NCBI GenBank assembly: GCA_030595665.1 | Contig: JAUVCV010000008.1 | Span: forward strand, 1-64,000 | Length of the DNA stretch: 64,000 nucleotides | Reading direction: 5' to 3' | Origin: Methanogenium sp. | GTDB lineage: Archaea > Halobacteriota > Methanomicrobia > Methanomicrobiales > Methanomicrobiaceae | Shown here: positions 1 to 8,386 of the stretch, one piece after another | How the letters are laid out: each line of letters opens with the position of its first letter | Position numbering within the stretch: position 1 is the first letter of the stretch | The notes under the pieces: generated by a model | Seen by the model: only the letters and a program-made list of their open reading frames with translations | What the model was told of the DNA's origin: nothing | Databases searched by the model: none | Translations under genes and position numbers: made by a program

Positions 1-181
1 TGTTCCGGGCACCAATAAGATCAGCGTGAAGAGCAAATCCACAACATTCACAAACAAATGATTTCCTGTGTCTGTTGTTCTTGCTGATATGTTTACATCG
101 GGGGCATGTTTGTGACGTATAAGCCGGGTCGATGTAGACTGTTGTTATGCCCCTTTCTTTTGCTTTATACTTCCCTTTCGC
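1..181 (-). pseudogene. tnpB: TnpB (IS605 OrfB) C-terminal remnant, runs off window
   Basis: The minus strand reads a typical TnpB C-terminus: AYTSQTCPRCKH, a second Cys pair in FVCECCGF, then HADLIGARN with the final RuvC-type Asp. The four Cys form the usual TnpB zinc ribbon. The frame is closed on its N-terminal side by stop codons at 182-184 and 188-190, so only about 60 residues remain here and the RuvC core is missing. The extreme C-terminus lies beyond position 1. This is a decayed IS200/IS605-type gene rather than an active nuclease, unless an assembly edge hides a second part. Confidence 0.8.
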
Positions 182-817
182 TCATTTCTAATGGCAAATG
201 ATCAAATTGGACATTAAAACCCCCGGTTGTTGTTTATTTCATCATTAGGGCAACGTATGATGAATTCTGCCTGTGTCAGTAATTTGTGAGATTATAGATA
301 ACATTCCTGTTTTGCTTCACACATTGGAAAATATTAGATCTTTTTGGGGCAGATTGTGAGATATTTAAGGGCATTTGCTGTAATCTATGATTTATGATCT
401 CAGATCAGCGAAAGGGAAGACAGAGGAAGAGTGATCTAGAGATGATAATACGGATTTTTTTGACGATTAATAATAAGAAAAGAAAGTGCTCTGAATGGCA
501 GGGAGAAAGAAAAGAAGAATAAAAAATGAAATAAAATGAAAACGAAAAAAAAATTTGGAAATTTGGAAATTTGGAAATAAATTGAATATTGTGACTAAAT
601 ATTTTGTTAGAGAAAGGAATTTAGAGAGACCTTCAGTTCCTGTGGAATTTTTTAAAAAAGGGTCATTATTAAAGAACTATGCTGGAAATTTAAGCTGCAT
701 ACATTGAAATAATCATTATATCTCTTATATTCTGCTCAAAATATGATTTTTGAAAACATTTGTTTTTTATTTTTGTAACAGTTTTGATCCATATTCATTT
801 TTATATAACTAAATGTT

Positions 818-847
818 GGGGGAGACCCCTTAATTTCCACTGGAAAA
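818..847 (-). promoter_or_regulatory. Origin recognition box (ORB), minus orientation
   Basis: The minus strand reads TTCCAGTGGAA, AT, TAAGGGGTC, matching the archaeal ORB pattern (TTCCAGTGGAAAC.AA.GGGGT) with its diagnostic G-run. The dyad core is at 835-845 and the G-run at 826-829. It points away from the two plus-strand boxes at 1085 and 1224, so the boxes bracket the AT-rich stretch between them. Expected ligand: the Orc1/Cdc6 protein encoded at 2220. Confidence 0.87.
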
Positions 848-848
848 G

Positions 849-1084
849 AAAATTGGTGGTAGACCATTTTATCAAAATGTCAGACAAATTGAGACTTTTT
901 TTGGAAAAAAATCCTGTTTTTGCAGATCTGTACTTTTATGATCATTTTTGTTGCTCAACTACCTTTTCCAAACCTTGTTGTACATTATTGAAGTACTTTA
1001 TATATTATGAAAAAGAGATCACTAAATGGCTTTTCTTGTTGTAATTTTAAAAGCATGTCTGCTTTTCTCCCATACAAATTTTTC
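849..1084. other. Candidate duplex unwinding element between inverted ORBs
   Basis: A roughly 235-bp A+T-rich stretch bounded by oppositely oriented ORBs. Archaeal origins usually place the melting region between such boxes. The location and composition are seen; melting is inferred. Confidence 0.6.
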
Positions 1085-1114
1085 AGTTCCAGTGGAAATT
1101 AAGGGGTGGGGCCC
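1085..1114 (+). promoter_or_regulatory. Origin recognition box (ORB), plus orientation
   Basis: TTCCAGTGGAA at 1087-1097 is followed by ATTAAGGGGTGGGG, keeping the spacing between dyad core and G-run (1103-1106) that defines an ORB. The core and following bases equal those of the minus-strand box at 818-847, so the two form a long inverted repeat. Confidence 0.87.
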
Positions 1115-1223
1115 ACAAAATTGAAAAAGAAGGAAAAATTTTTGGAAAACATTCATTTTTTTCGATTCTTTACTGATTTAGAGGGATATTATTACATTTT
1201 TACAAAATCATCAGTTTTTTCAA

Positions 1224-1253
1224 TGTTCCAGTGGAAACAAAGGGGTGTAACCA
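1224..1253 (+). promoter_or_regulatory. Origin recognition box (ORB), plus orientation
   Basis: GTTCCAGTGGAAACAAAGGGG followed by TGT, at 1225-1248, is close to the full archaeal ORB consensus. It lies about 139 bp from the previous plus-strand box and faces the same way, toward orc1. Confidence 0.88.
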
Positions 1254-1454
1254 AATTTTAAGACTATAAAAAAATAAACTTTTTTCTAATAACCGATAAT
1301 TTGAACCTTATTTTTAAATCTAACACAATTTTGATTGTTATGACATTAAAGAAAAAAAATAAAGTGTTTCACTATAAAAAGACAAGAAAGGAATAGAAAA
1401 AAAATGCGGTATGATGAATATCTTCCTCTTCGTGATCTATCTATCATATGTTTG

Positions 1455-1723
1455 GAGGCTGTTGCACGAATGAATTTTGTTACTAAATAAGGGTAATAAG
1501 TTATACTTCGGTGACAATTATAGTTACGAACGCCACTTTTATGAAGTAAGAGAAATCGAAAAACGCGATTTAAGTTAGTTATTTCAAAATTACGTCCGTA
1601 ATTGCATAATCAAGACCAATTATTTCCTAAATGTTTGGTCTTTGACTATAAACACAAAATATAGGTCGTTTTGCAGTCCAATTGTCCTCATTGTCTACAG
1701 CAAACAGATCATGCAACAGCCTC
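1455..1723. mobile_element. MITE-like element with 12-bp perfect terminal inverted repeats
   Basis: GAGGCTGTTGCA at 1455-1466 is exactly inverted at 1712-1723 (TGCAACAGCCTC); similarity continues a few bases inward (CGA against TGA). The enclosed 245 bp has no plausible gene. Ends of the GGCTGTTGCA type are common in DDE-transposase insertion sequences, so this looks like a non-autonomous derivative or an internally deleted IS. No clear target duplication is visible. Confidence 0.55.
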
Positions 1724-2219
1724 TGAACCTGTATTCATTATCTAGCATTTATCAATTCATAATCCATCTGTCCTGTCTCATCAGTTCCTCCTTAAAGTCC
1801 GGGATTTCCTACCGGGGAAAAAGGTGATCCTGAAATAAAATACCCAAACCACAATTTTTTGGTTTAAATAGGCCATTTTGAGTGAAATTTTGTCGGCAAA
1901 TGATAGACAGATGGTTAATAATTGGTTGAAATAATTCCATATAATCCCATATAAATGTCGGTCCCCCTTCCCGTACTTAATGTGGCAGCTGTTGTGTGTT
2001 ATATATCTGATATTGTAGCGGAAAGGCCACACATTTTCAGAATAGCTGGAAAATATCTCAGTATTTGCCGACCTTGGTACGGATCTCACTCTGTTTCCCG
2101 GTTGTTTCTGTCCACCTTCGTACTTTCCGATGACAAACCAATTCAGATACCTTTAGTATAGGTCCCATCCAGATACATATATCCAATGGAAATACCGCAT
2201 GGGGAGGTGACGGATTCAA

Positions 2220-3557
2220 ATGGGGAACGATAATGATACATCCGATCAAATATATGGAAACCGTGAAGGAGTAGAGGATTCATCCGAAGAGGACCAGAAT
2301 TCTTCAATAGGACTTTTTCAGAAATATCTTAAAGATAGGTCAATTTTCAAAAATCGGGAGGTACTCAGACACTCGTACCGCCCACAGATACTGCCACACC
2401 GGCAAGAGCAGATGGATACAATTGCATCCATCCTTGCGCCATCCATCCGGAATGAAACACCGTCAAATATTCTGATTTACGGAAAGACCGGAACCGGAAA
2501 GACGGCCTCTGTCCGTTATGTCGGTGCAGAACTGGAGAAGGCATGTGGCTCGGTGGGTGTGGAATGCAATGTTGTGCATCTCAATTGTGAAATCATCGAT
2601 ACTCAGTACCGGGTATTTGCACAGATAGCGACGCTTCTCGAAGACACCGAAGGGCGCTCGTCTGATCGGCCACGTTCCAGCATCCCGATGACCGGGTGGC
2701 CGACTGACCAGGTATATATGGAACTCAAAAATCTCATTGAGGCAATTGGTGGTGTCCATATCGTCGTACTTGACGAGATTGACAAATTGGTCAAAAAATC
2801 CGGTGATGAGACTCTCTACAACCTCTCGCGTATCAATTCTGAGTTGAAAAACGCGAAGGTCTGTATTGTAGGCATCTCCAATGACCTCCTTTTTACCAGT
2901 TATCTGGATCACCGGGTACTTTCATCTCTTTCAGAAGAGGAGATTGTTTTCCCACCTTATAATGCACCGCAGCTTGTAGATATTCTCCAGCAGCGTGCTG
3001 ATTATGCATTTAATGAAGATGTTCTTGATGAGAATGTCATCCCACTCTGTGCGGCACTGGCGGCCCAGGAACATGGGGATGCCCGGCGGGCGCTGGACCT
3101 CCTGCGGGTCTCCGGTGAACTTACCGAACGCAAGAATGCAGAGATAGTCACAGAAAAGCACGTTCGTGAGGCCCGCAACAAGATTGAAGCCGATAGCCTC
3201 ATTGAATGTGTTAAGACACTGCCCACCCAGTCAAAGGCGGTGCTCTATGCAATGCTGCTCTTTCCAGAAATGAACAAACAGGTCTTCACCTCCGGAGAGG
3301 TGGTTCAGGTCTATCGCGATGTTGCTCTGGCACTCGATCTCGATGTTCTTACCCACCGGCGTATCACTGACCTCATCTCAGAACTCGATATGCTCGGTGT
3401 CATTAAGGCACGCCTTGTTTCGCGCGGGCGCTATGGACGGACAAAAGAGATGTGGTTTGGTGCCGGAACGAAGAAAATTCTTGAGACACTTCAGCAGGAA
3501 GGTCGTTTTACAGATGAACGTCTGAATCAGATTGATATATCTCGCTTTAAAACATAA
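2220..3557 (+). CDS. orc1: Orc1/Cdc6-type replication initiator
   Basis: Initiator AAA+ ATPase that binds ORBs and loads the MCM helicase. The 445-residue protein has Walker A GKTGTGKT at residues 88-95, Walker B VVLDEID with D185/E186, sensor and lid regions, and a C-terminal winged-helix domain (about residues 325-430) used for ORB binding. The length is normal for archaeal Orc1/Cdc6. ATG at 2220 is preceded by GGAGGTGA at 2202-2209, a strong ribosome site, which fixes the start. It sits beside the ORB-rich origin region, the usual place for the cognate initiator, and is followed closely by an Lrp-type gene in the same direction. Confidence 0.97.
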   Translation: MGNDNDTSDQIYGNREGVEDSSEEDQNSSIGLFQKYLKDRSIFKNREVLRHSYRPQILPHRQEQMDTIASILAPSIRNETPSNILIYGKTGTGKTASVRYVGAELEKACGSVGVECNVVHLNCEIIDTQYRVFAQIATLLEDTEGRSSDRPRSSIPMTGWPTDQVYMELKNLIEAIGGVHIVVLDEIDKLVKKSGDETLYNLSRINSELKNAKVCIVGISNDLLFTSYLDHRVLSSLSEEEIVFPPYNAPQLVDILQQRADYAFNEDVLDENVIPLCAALAAQEHGDARRALDLLRVSGELTERKNAEIVTEKHVREARNKIEADSLIECVKTLPTQSKAVLYAMLLFPEMNKQVFTSGEVVQVYRDVALALDLDVLTHRRITDLISELDMLGVIKARLVSRGRYGRTKEMWFGAGTKKILETLQQEGRFTDERLNQIDISRFKT

Positions 3558-3574
3558 TTCAGGTGAATAAAAAC

Positions 3575-4066
3575 ATGGACGCCAAAGACTGGCTGCTCCT
3601 TCGTATTCTCGAAGAGGACAGCACACAGGAGTTGAGTGAGGTGGCTGACCTCGCTGACCTTACTGAAGCTGAGGTTAAAGACCGTGTCAGTGCCATGGAA
3701 GATGACAAGATCATCCGCGGCTACTGTGCGAGTATAGACTGGGAGAAGGCAGGCGAAGGAGTGGCAGCGGCGACCGTGAATCTGAAAGTAAGCCCTGAGC
3801 GCGACGTTGGGTACGATCGTATCGCAGAGCGCATCGCTCGTTTTCCTCAGGTCTGTTCCCTGCGCCTTATCAGTGGTGAATACGATTTTGAAATTCGTGT
3901 GACCGGCAGAAATATCCAGGATATAACCCGTTTTGTCTCAGAACAGATTGCACCGATGGAGCAGATTCGTGAAACCGGTACCATTCTTGTGATGAAGAGC
4001 TACAAGGAGAATGGGAGAATACTATACGACAGAAAAGAGGGAGAACGCCTCCTATTCTCATTTTAG
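3575..4066 (+). CDS. Lrp/AsnC family transcriptional regulator
   Basis: A 163-residue protein with an N-terminal HTH (about residues 5-55, with the phrase LADLTEAEVKDRVSAMEDDKII) and a C-terminal RAM/AsnC ligand domain with LRLISGEYDFEIRVTG. Such proteins are octameric feast/famine regulators that respond to amino acids. I prefer ATG 3575 over GTG 3563: AGGTGA at 3561-3566 then serves as the ribosome site with normal spacing. It lies 6 bp before an aminotransferase gene, an arrangement that suggests it regulates amino acid metabolism through that neighbour. The specific effector is unknown. Confidence 0.9.
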   Translation: MDAKDWLLLRILEEDSTQELSEVADLADLTEAEVKDRVSAMEDDKIIRGYCASIDWEKAGEGVAAATVNLKVSPERDVGYDRIAERIARFPQVCSLRLISGEYDFEIRVTGRNIQDITRFVSEQIAPMEQIRETGTILVMKSYKENGRILYDRKEGERLLFSF

Positions 4067-4072
4067 GGTGTA

Positions 4073-5233
4073 ATGATGAGAGATTTTATTTCAGCACGAA
4101 CCCGCACGATTCCACCATCCGGTATCCGCCGGTTCTTTGATATCGTGCAGGAGATGGACGATGTGATCTCGCTTGGTGTCGGCGAACCCGACTATGCAAC
4201 ACCGTGGGTTGCCTGTGAGGCGGGCATTGCCTCCGTTGAACAGGGCCAGACGTCATACACTTCAAACCGTGGTCTGCCTGAACTGCGCACTGAAACATCG
4301 CGATACCTGGCAAAGCGCTTCGGGGTACACTACCACCCGGAAGATGAGATGCTCATCACAACCGGTGCGTCTGAAGCGCTCGACATTGCCATCCGGGCGG
4401 TCACTGACCCGGGTGATGAGATTCTCATCGCCGATCCTTCTTATGTCTCATACTCTCCTGGTGTCATGCTCTCTGATGGCGTGCCGGTGCGGGTGCCCTG
4501 CCTGATGGAGGATGAATTCCGGCTGACCCCGGATGCCCTGATGGAGAAAATTACCCCGAAGTCAAAGGCTGTCATCTGCAACTTCCCAAACAATCCGACC
4601 GGGGGAGTGATGTCAAGGGAGGACTATCGCGGTATAGCAGAGGTCATATGTGACCATGATCTGCTCTTAATATCAGATGAAATCTACACTGAGATGACCT
4701 ACGATGGTGAGATGACAAGCGCGGTTCAGGCAGATGGTCTCCAGGAACGCACGATTCTCATCAACGGATTTTCGAAGGCATACGCGATGACCGGATGGCG
4801 TGTTGCCTATCTCTGCGCTCCAAAAGAACTCTGTGACGCGGCACTCAAGATTCATCAGTATGTAATGCTCTCGGCACCGACCATGAGCCAGTACGCAGCG
4901 GTTGGTGCCCTGAAGAACGCTGACCTCGACCGCGAGGAGATGGTGACTGAGTATCAGATGCGCCGCAACCTCTTTGTCCGGGGCTTAAATCGCATCGGCC
5001 TCACCTGTCATTTGCCCCGCGGGGCGTTTTATGCCTTCCCGTCTGTTAAGGAATTCGGCATTTCTGACGTTGAATTTGCCGAAAGACTCTTAATGGAGCA
5101 ACATGTGGCAGTGGTGCCGGGCAGTGTCTTTGGGCCATCCGGGGCGGGGCACCTTCGCTGTGCTTATGCGGTCTCGCGCGAAGACCTGCGTGAGGCGATC
5201 AGGCGAATTGAGGCCTTTACCACGTCATTGTGA
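4073..5233 (+). CDS. PLP-dependent aminotransferase, class I/II (aspartate/aromatic type)
   Basis: 386 residues, fold type I. The PLP-binding lysine is K235 in SKAYAMTGWR; other family marks are NFPNNPTGG (substrate and PLP contact), SDEIYTEMTY (Asp to the pyridine nitrogen) and the C-terminal LRCAYA with the carboxylate-binding Arg. The start is at ATGATG (4073 or 4076), only 6 bp after the Lrp-type gene, so the pair is probably one transcript. The exact amino donor (aspartate, aromatic or branched chain) cannot be told from the sequence alone. The gene is followed by an ORB-containing spacer. Confidence 0.93.
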   Translation: MMRDFISARTRTIPPSGIRRFFDIVQEMDDVISLGVGEPDYATPWVACEAGIASVEQGQTSYTSNRGLPELRTETSRYLAKRFGVHYHPEDEMLITTGASEALDIAIRAVTDPGDEILIADPSYVSYSPGVMLSDGVPVRVPCLMEDEFRLTPDALMEKITPKSKAVICNFPNNPTGGVMSREDYRGIAEVICDHDLLLISDEIYTEMTYDGEMTSAVQADGLQERTILINGFSKAYAMTGWRVAYLCAPKELCDAALKIHQYVMLSAPTMSQYAAVGALKNADLDREEMVTEYQMRRNLFVRGLNRIGLTCHLPRGAFYAFPSVKEFGISDVEFAERLLMEQHVAVVPGSVFGPSGAGHLRCAYAVSREDLREAIRRIEAFTTSL

Positions 5234-5320
5234 TGGGGCAACGCCCCCAAATCTGCCCCATTTTTTCCACGGGAAATCATCATTGTGTGAGTACAGGAAT
5301 CAGGGAGAGCATAAGCACTA

Positions 5321-5344
5321 TACCCCCTTACTTCCACTGGAACC
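5321..5344 (-). promoter_or_regulatory. Origin recognition box, second cluster, minus orientation
   Basis: The minus strand reads TTCCAGTGGAAGTAAGGGGG, with dyad core at 5332-5342 and C-run (G-run on the minus strand) at 5323-5327. Apart from G at one core-flanking position it meets the ORB pattern. It lies in the 391-bp gene-free spacer 5234-5624 between the aminotransferase and purA. Confidence 0.8.
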
Positions 5345-5507
5345 CGATTTATCCGGTCTCTGGTACAGGACGGATATTCTGACCTGAATAGTCTTTTTAG
5401 TGCCTGAAGTCCTGCTATGATCCGAGGTGATGACGTGGTGATCCAGGCGGGTGGGACAGGCCCATCGGTACGACGTATCAGGATGTGGCAGATAAAGTAT
5501 TTCGATC

Positions 5508-5537
5508 CGGTCTGACCCCTTCGTTTCCACTGGAAAC
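5508..5537 (-). promoter_or_regulatory. Origin recognition box, second cluster, near-perfect
   Basis: The minus strand reads TTTCCAGTGGAAACGAAGGG followed by GTCAGACC, the closest match to the full archaeal ORB consensus in this window (core 5525-5535, G-run 5516-5519). It faces the same way as the box at 5321-5344, toward orc1. The rest of the spacer is not notably AT rich. Confidence 0.88.
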
Positions 5538-5624
5538 CACTTATGTATCAGTGCTACCGGCTGATTTCCGGATTTGATTGTAAGGTTTATGTTCTCGGTG
5601 TTCCAATGGTTATTTGATTGAATA

Positions 5625-6626
5625 ATGAGCTGCACAATCATCGTCGGTGGGTTTTTTGGAGATGAGGGGAAAGGCAAAATCGTTGCCCATGTTGCCCATA
5701 AGGACAAACCGTCCATCATCTCCCGGGGAGGAGTCGGTCCAAATGCCGGCCACACAGTGAAAGTCGGGGAAAAAGAGTATGGCGTGCGGATGATTCCATC
5801 AGGTTTTGTCTTTCCAGATGCACGTCTCTTTATCGGCACAGGCGTGCTGGTCGATCCAAGAGTCCTGAAACAGGAAATAGAGTACGTCGGGGTTGAAGGG
5901 CGGATATTCATCGACGGGCGTTGCTCAATTATTGAGGAGAAGCATATTGCGCTGGACCGTACTGATGAACACCTTTCTAAGACCATTGGTTCCACCGGAA
6001 CCGGGTGCGGGCCTGCGAATGTCGACCGGGTGCAGCGGGTTGCAACACAGGCAAAGGATGTGCCCGAACTTGCACCGTATATCATCGATGCTGCCCAGGA
6101 GGTCAATAATGCCCTGGACCGTGGTGAGACGGTTCTTCTGGAAGGAACACAAGGGTTTGGCATCTCCCTCTATTTCGGAACCTATCCCTTCGTCACCTCA
6201 AAAGACACCTCGGCGTCTCAGATTGCGGCTGACAATGGTGTCGGGCCGACCCGGATTGACGATGTCATTGTCGTCTTCAAGGCCTATCCAACACGTGTTG
6301 GTGAAGGGCCATTCGGAACCGAGATGACCAAAGAGGAGTCCCACGCACTTGGTATCGAAGAGTTTGGAACCGTCACCCACCGCGAACGCCGTATCGGCTG
6401 CTGGGATGGGAAGATGGCGCGCTACTCTGCGATGATCAACGGATGCACCATCGGTGCTATCACTGGTATTGACAATGTCGATGAGGCATGTTACGGCGCA
6501 ACCGAGTACAGCCAGCTGACCGAGAAGGCGCTCGCTTTCATCCGGCAGGCAGAAGAAGATATAGGGGTTCCCGTAAAACTCATTTCAACAGGGCCTGAGA
6601 TGACCCAGATCATCGATATACGGTGA
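5625..6626 (+). CDS. purA: Adenylosuccinate synthetase
   Basis: Makes adenylosuccinate from IMP, aspartate and GTP, the first step from IMP to AMP. The 333-residue protein has the N-terminal GGFFGDEGKGK loop (catalytic Asp13), GGVGPNAGHTV with the catalytic His, ST.GTGCGPA and EGTQGFGISLYFGTYPFVTS, all family marks. Archaeal PurA is shorter than the roughly 430-residue bacterial enzyme, and this length fits. No clear Shine-Dalgarno precedes ATG 5625, while a TATA-like GGTTTATGTT lies about 40 bp upstream, so a short leader is possible. A Trm112-like gene follows 7 bp later. Confidence 0.96.
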   Translation: MSCTIIVGGFFGDEGKGKIVAHVAHKDKPSIISRGGVGPNAGHTVKVGEKEYGVRMIPSGFVFPDARLFIGTGVLVDPRVLKQEIEYVGVEGRIFIDGRCSIIEEKHIALDRTDEHLSKTIGSTGTGCGPANVDRVQRVATQAKDVPELAPYIIDAAQEVNNALDRGETVLLEGTQGFGISLYFGTYPFVTSKDTSASQIAADNGVGPTRIDDVIVVFKAYPTRVGEGPFGTEMTKEESHALGIEEFGTVTHRERRIGCWDGKMARYSAMINGCTIGAITGIDNVDEACYGATEYSQLTEKALAFIRQAEEDIGVPVKLISTGPEMTQIIDIR

Positions 6627-6633
6627 ATATCAT

Positions 6634-6837
6634 ATGAAGACAGAAACAATTGAGATCCTCTGTTGTCCGGTATGCAGGGGAGATCTTGTGCTGACCGCGT
6701 TCAAAACGATGGAAACAGAAGGGAAAACCACCGATATCATCACCGGCGTTCTCCGGTGTGACGCATGTGGCATTAATTATCCTATTGCGGAGGGGATTCC
6801 AAATCTCCTCCCGCAGGAAAAGAAATTGGACCAGTAA
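6634..6837 (+). CDS. Trm112-like zinc-ribbon protein
   Basis: A 67-residue protein with two Cys pairs (CCPVCRG near residue 10 and CDACG near residue 48) and the C-terminal NYPIAEGIPNLLP signature of the Trm112/UPF0434 family. Trm112 is a small zinc protein that activates SAM-dependent methyltransferases acting on tRNA, rRNA or release factors in archaea and eukaryotes. It is 7 bp downstream of purA and likely cotranscribed with it. Assignment to the family is firm; which methyltransferases it partners is not visible here. Confidence 0.85.
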   Translation: MKTETIEILCCPVCRGDLVLTAFKTMETEGKTTDIITGVLRCDACGINYPIAEGIPNLLPQEKKLDQ

Positions 6838-6864
6838 TATTCATTATGGGGAGAGTGGCACTGT

Positions 6865-7407
6865 ATGGCAGGTATCTGTGAAATCCATCTGAACAGGCGG
6901 CAGATAAACGCGGTTGATGCACCGCAAAAGACAATTGTTGATCCCGGGACTAACCTTATCATCCGGTTTATCAACCATGGTTCACCGATTCATCTGACAC
7001 TGAAGGCCATTAACGCCTCCTCGTTCGCTGATTTTTTTCATGCAAACATCTATGTCCCGGATTCTGAAGAGTTTTCCATCCCCATCCGGGAGTATGCACC
7101 TTCGGGGGAATTCTTCCTGCAGGTGATCGTTGGCTATGGGACAAAGTGTGAAGAAACGCTCATAGAAGTCGTGAGGCCTGATGTGGAAGAGACCTTCACC
7201 GATAGTCCGGATCTTCCCGATCCGGACGATGGCAGAGGTGGTATGTCTTCCTTCTCAATAGGCAATATCCTCCCGGTAGTTGTTACGATCGGGCTCTCCC
7301 TGCTTCTCTATATTCTCTGGTTTATTGAGGAGTCAATCGTCTATAATTACAGTGCCTTCGTGCTTCTTTTCCTCGGTGTCATTGTTGCATGGTTCTCGAA
7401 CCGGTAA
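6865..7407 (+). CDS. Conserved membrane-anchored protein of unknown function
   Basis: 180 residues. The first 120 or so look like a soluble beta-rich domain (NLIIRFINHGSPIHLTLKA, VIVGYGTKCEETLIEVV), followed by an acidic linker (PDLPDPDDGRGG) and two hydrophobic segments at about residues 130-153 and 160-177. There is no signal peptide, so the domain is probably cytoplasmic, or the protein is a tail-anchored hairpin. It resembles archaeal families of two-TM C-terminal proteins of unknown function; I do not assign a role. Its 3' end overlaps the start of cbiB by 19 bp, indicating translational coupling. Confidence 0.8.
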   Translation: MAGICEIHLNRRQINAVDAPQKTIVDPGTNLIIRFINHGSPIHLTLKAINASSFADFFHANIYVPDSEEFSIPIREYAPSGEFFLQVIVGYGTKCEETLIEVVRPDVEETFTDSPDLPDPDDGRGGMSSFSIGNILPVVVTIGLSLLLYILWFIEESIVYNYSAFVLLFLGVIVAWFSNR

Positions 7408-8309
7408 TACTCTGGGTGGCTCTTGGGGCTGATCGTGCCGCAGGTGACCCCCAAAATAGGTGGCACCCAACCGCCTGGCTGGGACGGTTCATCGGGTGGT
7501 GGGGAGTACCCGGGCGTTTTTCTCCGGCAGGAGAACAGATGTACGGTGCGCTCTGCTGCCTGTGTACCGTTTTTCTCTTTTCACTACCATTCTATCTGGT
7601 ATCGCGCTTTTTGCCACCCATGTTCTATCTCATTGTAGGTGCAGCCCTCCTTTCCCTGACTGTGGGGTGGCGATCTCTTGAGGAACATGTTGCAGCCGTG
7701 GAACGCGGGCTTTCCTGCGGTGGTGGCCGGGATGAGGTGCGGATGCTTGTCTCGCGCAGCACAGGCACCCTCAGTGATGAGGAAGTCCTCTCTGCTGCCT
7801 ATGAGTCAATGGCGGAGAACCTCACGGATGCGATTATAGGCCCGCTCTTTTGGTTTACCCTGACAGGTCTCACCGGGGCCGCTGCCTTTCGTGCTGCGAA
7901 TACGATGGACGCGATGCTTGGGTATCGTGACCACCGTCAGTATATTGGCTGGTTCCCGGCCCGTCTGGACGATGTGCTCTGTTACCTCCCCGCACGGTTT
8001 GCCGGTCTCTGTCTTCTTCTCTGGTTTCTTCCCTTTGGACGTGCCGGTGCGGCCTGGCGGTGTATGCGCCGTGATGCACACCTTCGCCCGGGGTATAATG
8101 GTGGCATTACGATGGCGCTCATTACCGGGGGAACGGGGACTGCCTTTGTGAAACCGGGTGTCTATACCATCGGTGATGGTGAAAAGAGCCTTCAGGAAGG
8201 TGGGCCGGCCATTGTCTCTGCGGTTCGTGGGGCAACGGTTATTAGCGCCATCATCTGCACCGGGTTCCTCTTTATGGGCGGCGCTCTTCTCTCTCTCTTT
8301 TTTCCTTAA
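7389..8309 (+). CDS. cbiB: Adenosylcobinamide-phosphate synthase (CbiB/CobD)
   Basis: A membrane enzyme that joins adenosylcobyric acid with aminopropanol phosphate in cobamide synthesis. The 306-residue sequence has the family opening ALGADRAAGDPQNRWHPTAWLGR, then several membrane segments, YESMAENLTDAIIGPLFW, ANTMDAMLGY, and DDVLCYLPAR near the C-terminal third. ATG 7389 lies inside the upstream gene, giving a 19-bp overlap. Methanogens need corrinoids for methyl transfer; together with the cbiMNOQ importer at 28-31 kb this supports cobalt use, though the two loci are not adjacent. Confidence 0.93.
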   Translation: MVLEPVILWVALGADRAAGDPQNRWHPTAWLGRFIGWWGVPGRFSPAGEQMYGALCCLCTVFLFSLPFYLVSRFLPPMFYLIVGAALLSLTVGWRSLEEHVAAVERGLSCGGGRDEVRMLVSRSTGTLSDEEVLSAAYESMAENLTDAIIGPLFWFTLTGLTGAAAFRAANTMDAMLGYRDHRQYIGWFPARLDDVLCYLPARFAGLCLLLWFLPFGRAGAAWRCMRRDAHLRPGYNGGITMALITGGTGTAFVKPGVYTIGDGEKSLQEGGPAIVSAVRGATVISAIICTGFLFMGGALLSLFFP

Positions 8310-8386
8310 AGAGAGACCCCCCACAGAGAGACGGGGATGTCCCTGACCATGTATTTATTGCGGTTTCATGACAAGACGTACAGACA

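Larger units (their letters stand above)
182..2219. other. Gene-free AT-rich replication origin region (oriC)
   Basis: About 2 kb without a convincing gene directly upstream of orc1/cdc6. It is strikingly A+T rich (poly-A and poly-T runs at 480-600 and 1130-1390) and contains three copies of the archaeal origin recognition box plus a weak fourth at 637-662 (TTCCTGTGGAA followed at a distance by GGG). Short open frames here (for example 760-1044) have AT-driven composition, no ribosome site, and overlap the boxes. Adjacency of ORBs, an AT-rich unwinding region and an initiator gene is the established layout of archaeal origins; origin activity itself is inferred. Confidence 0.85.

Noticed and set aside
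760-1044. 94-codon open frame in the origin
   Set aside because: AT-driven Phe/Lys/Leu composition, no ribosome site, and it overlaps an ORB and the unwinding region.
1955-2161. Short open frame just upstream of orc1
   Set aside because: No family resemblance; it overlaps an opposite-strand frame of similar quality and lies in non-coding spacer.
2178-2206. TCCAATGGAAAT...GGGG as a further ORB before orc1
   Set aside because: The dyad is imperfect and the G-run is 3 bp too far away; also overlaps the ribosome site.
5318-6163. 281-codon minus-strand frame opposite purA
   Set aside because: Shadow of purA; it runs through both ORBs and has no family look.
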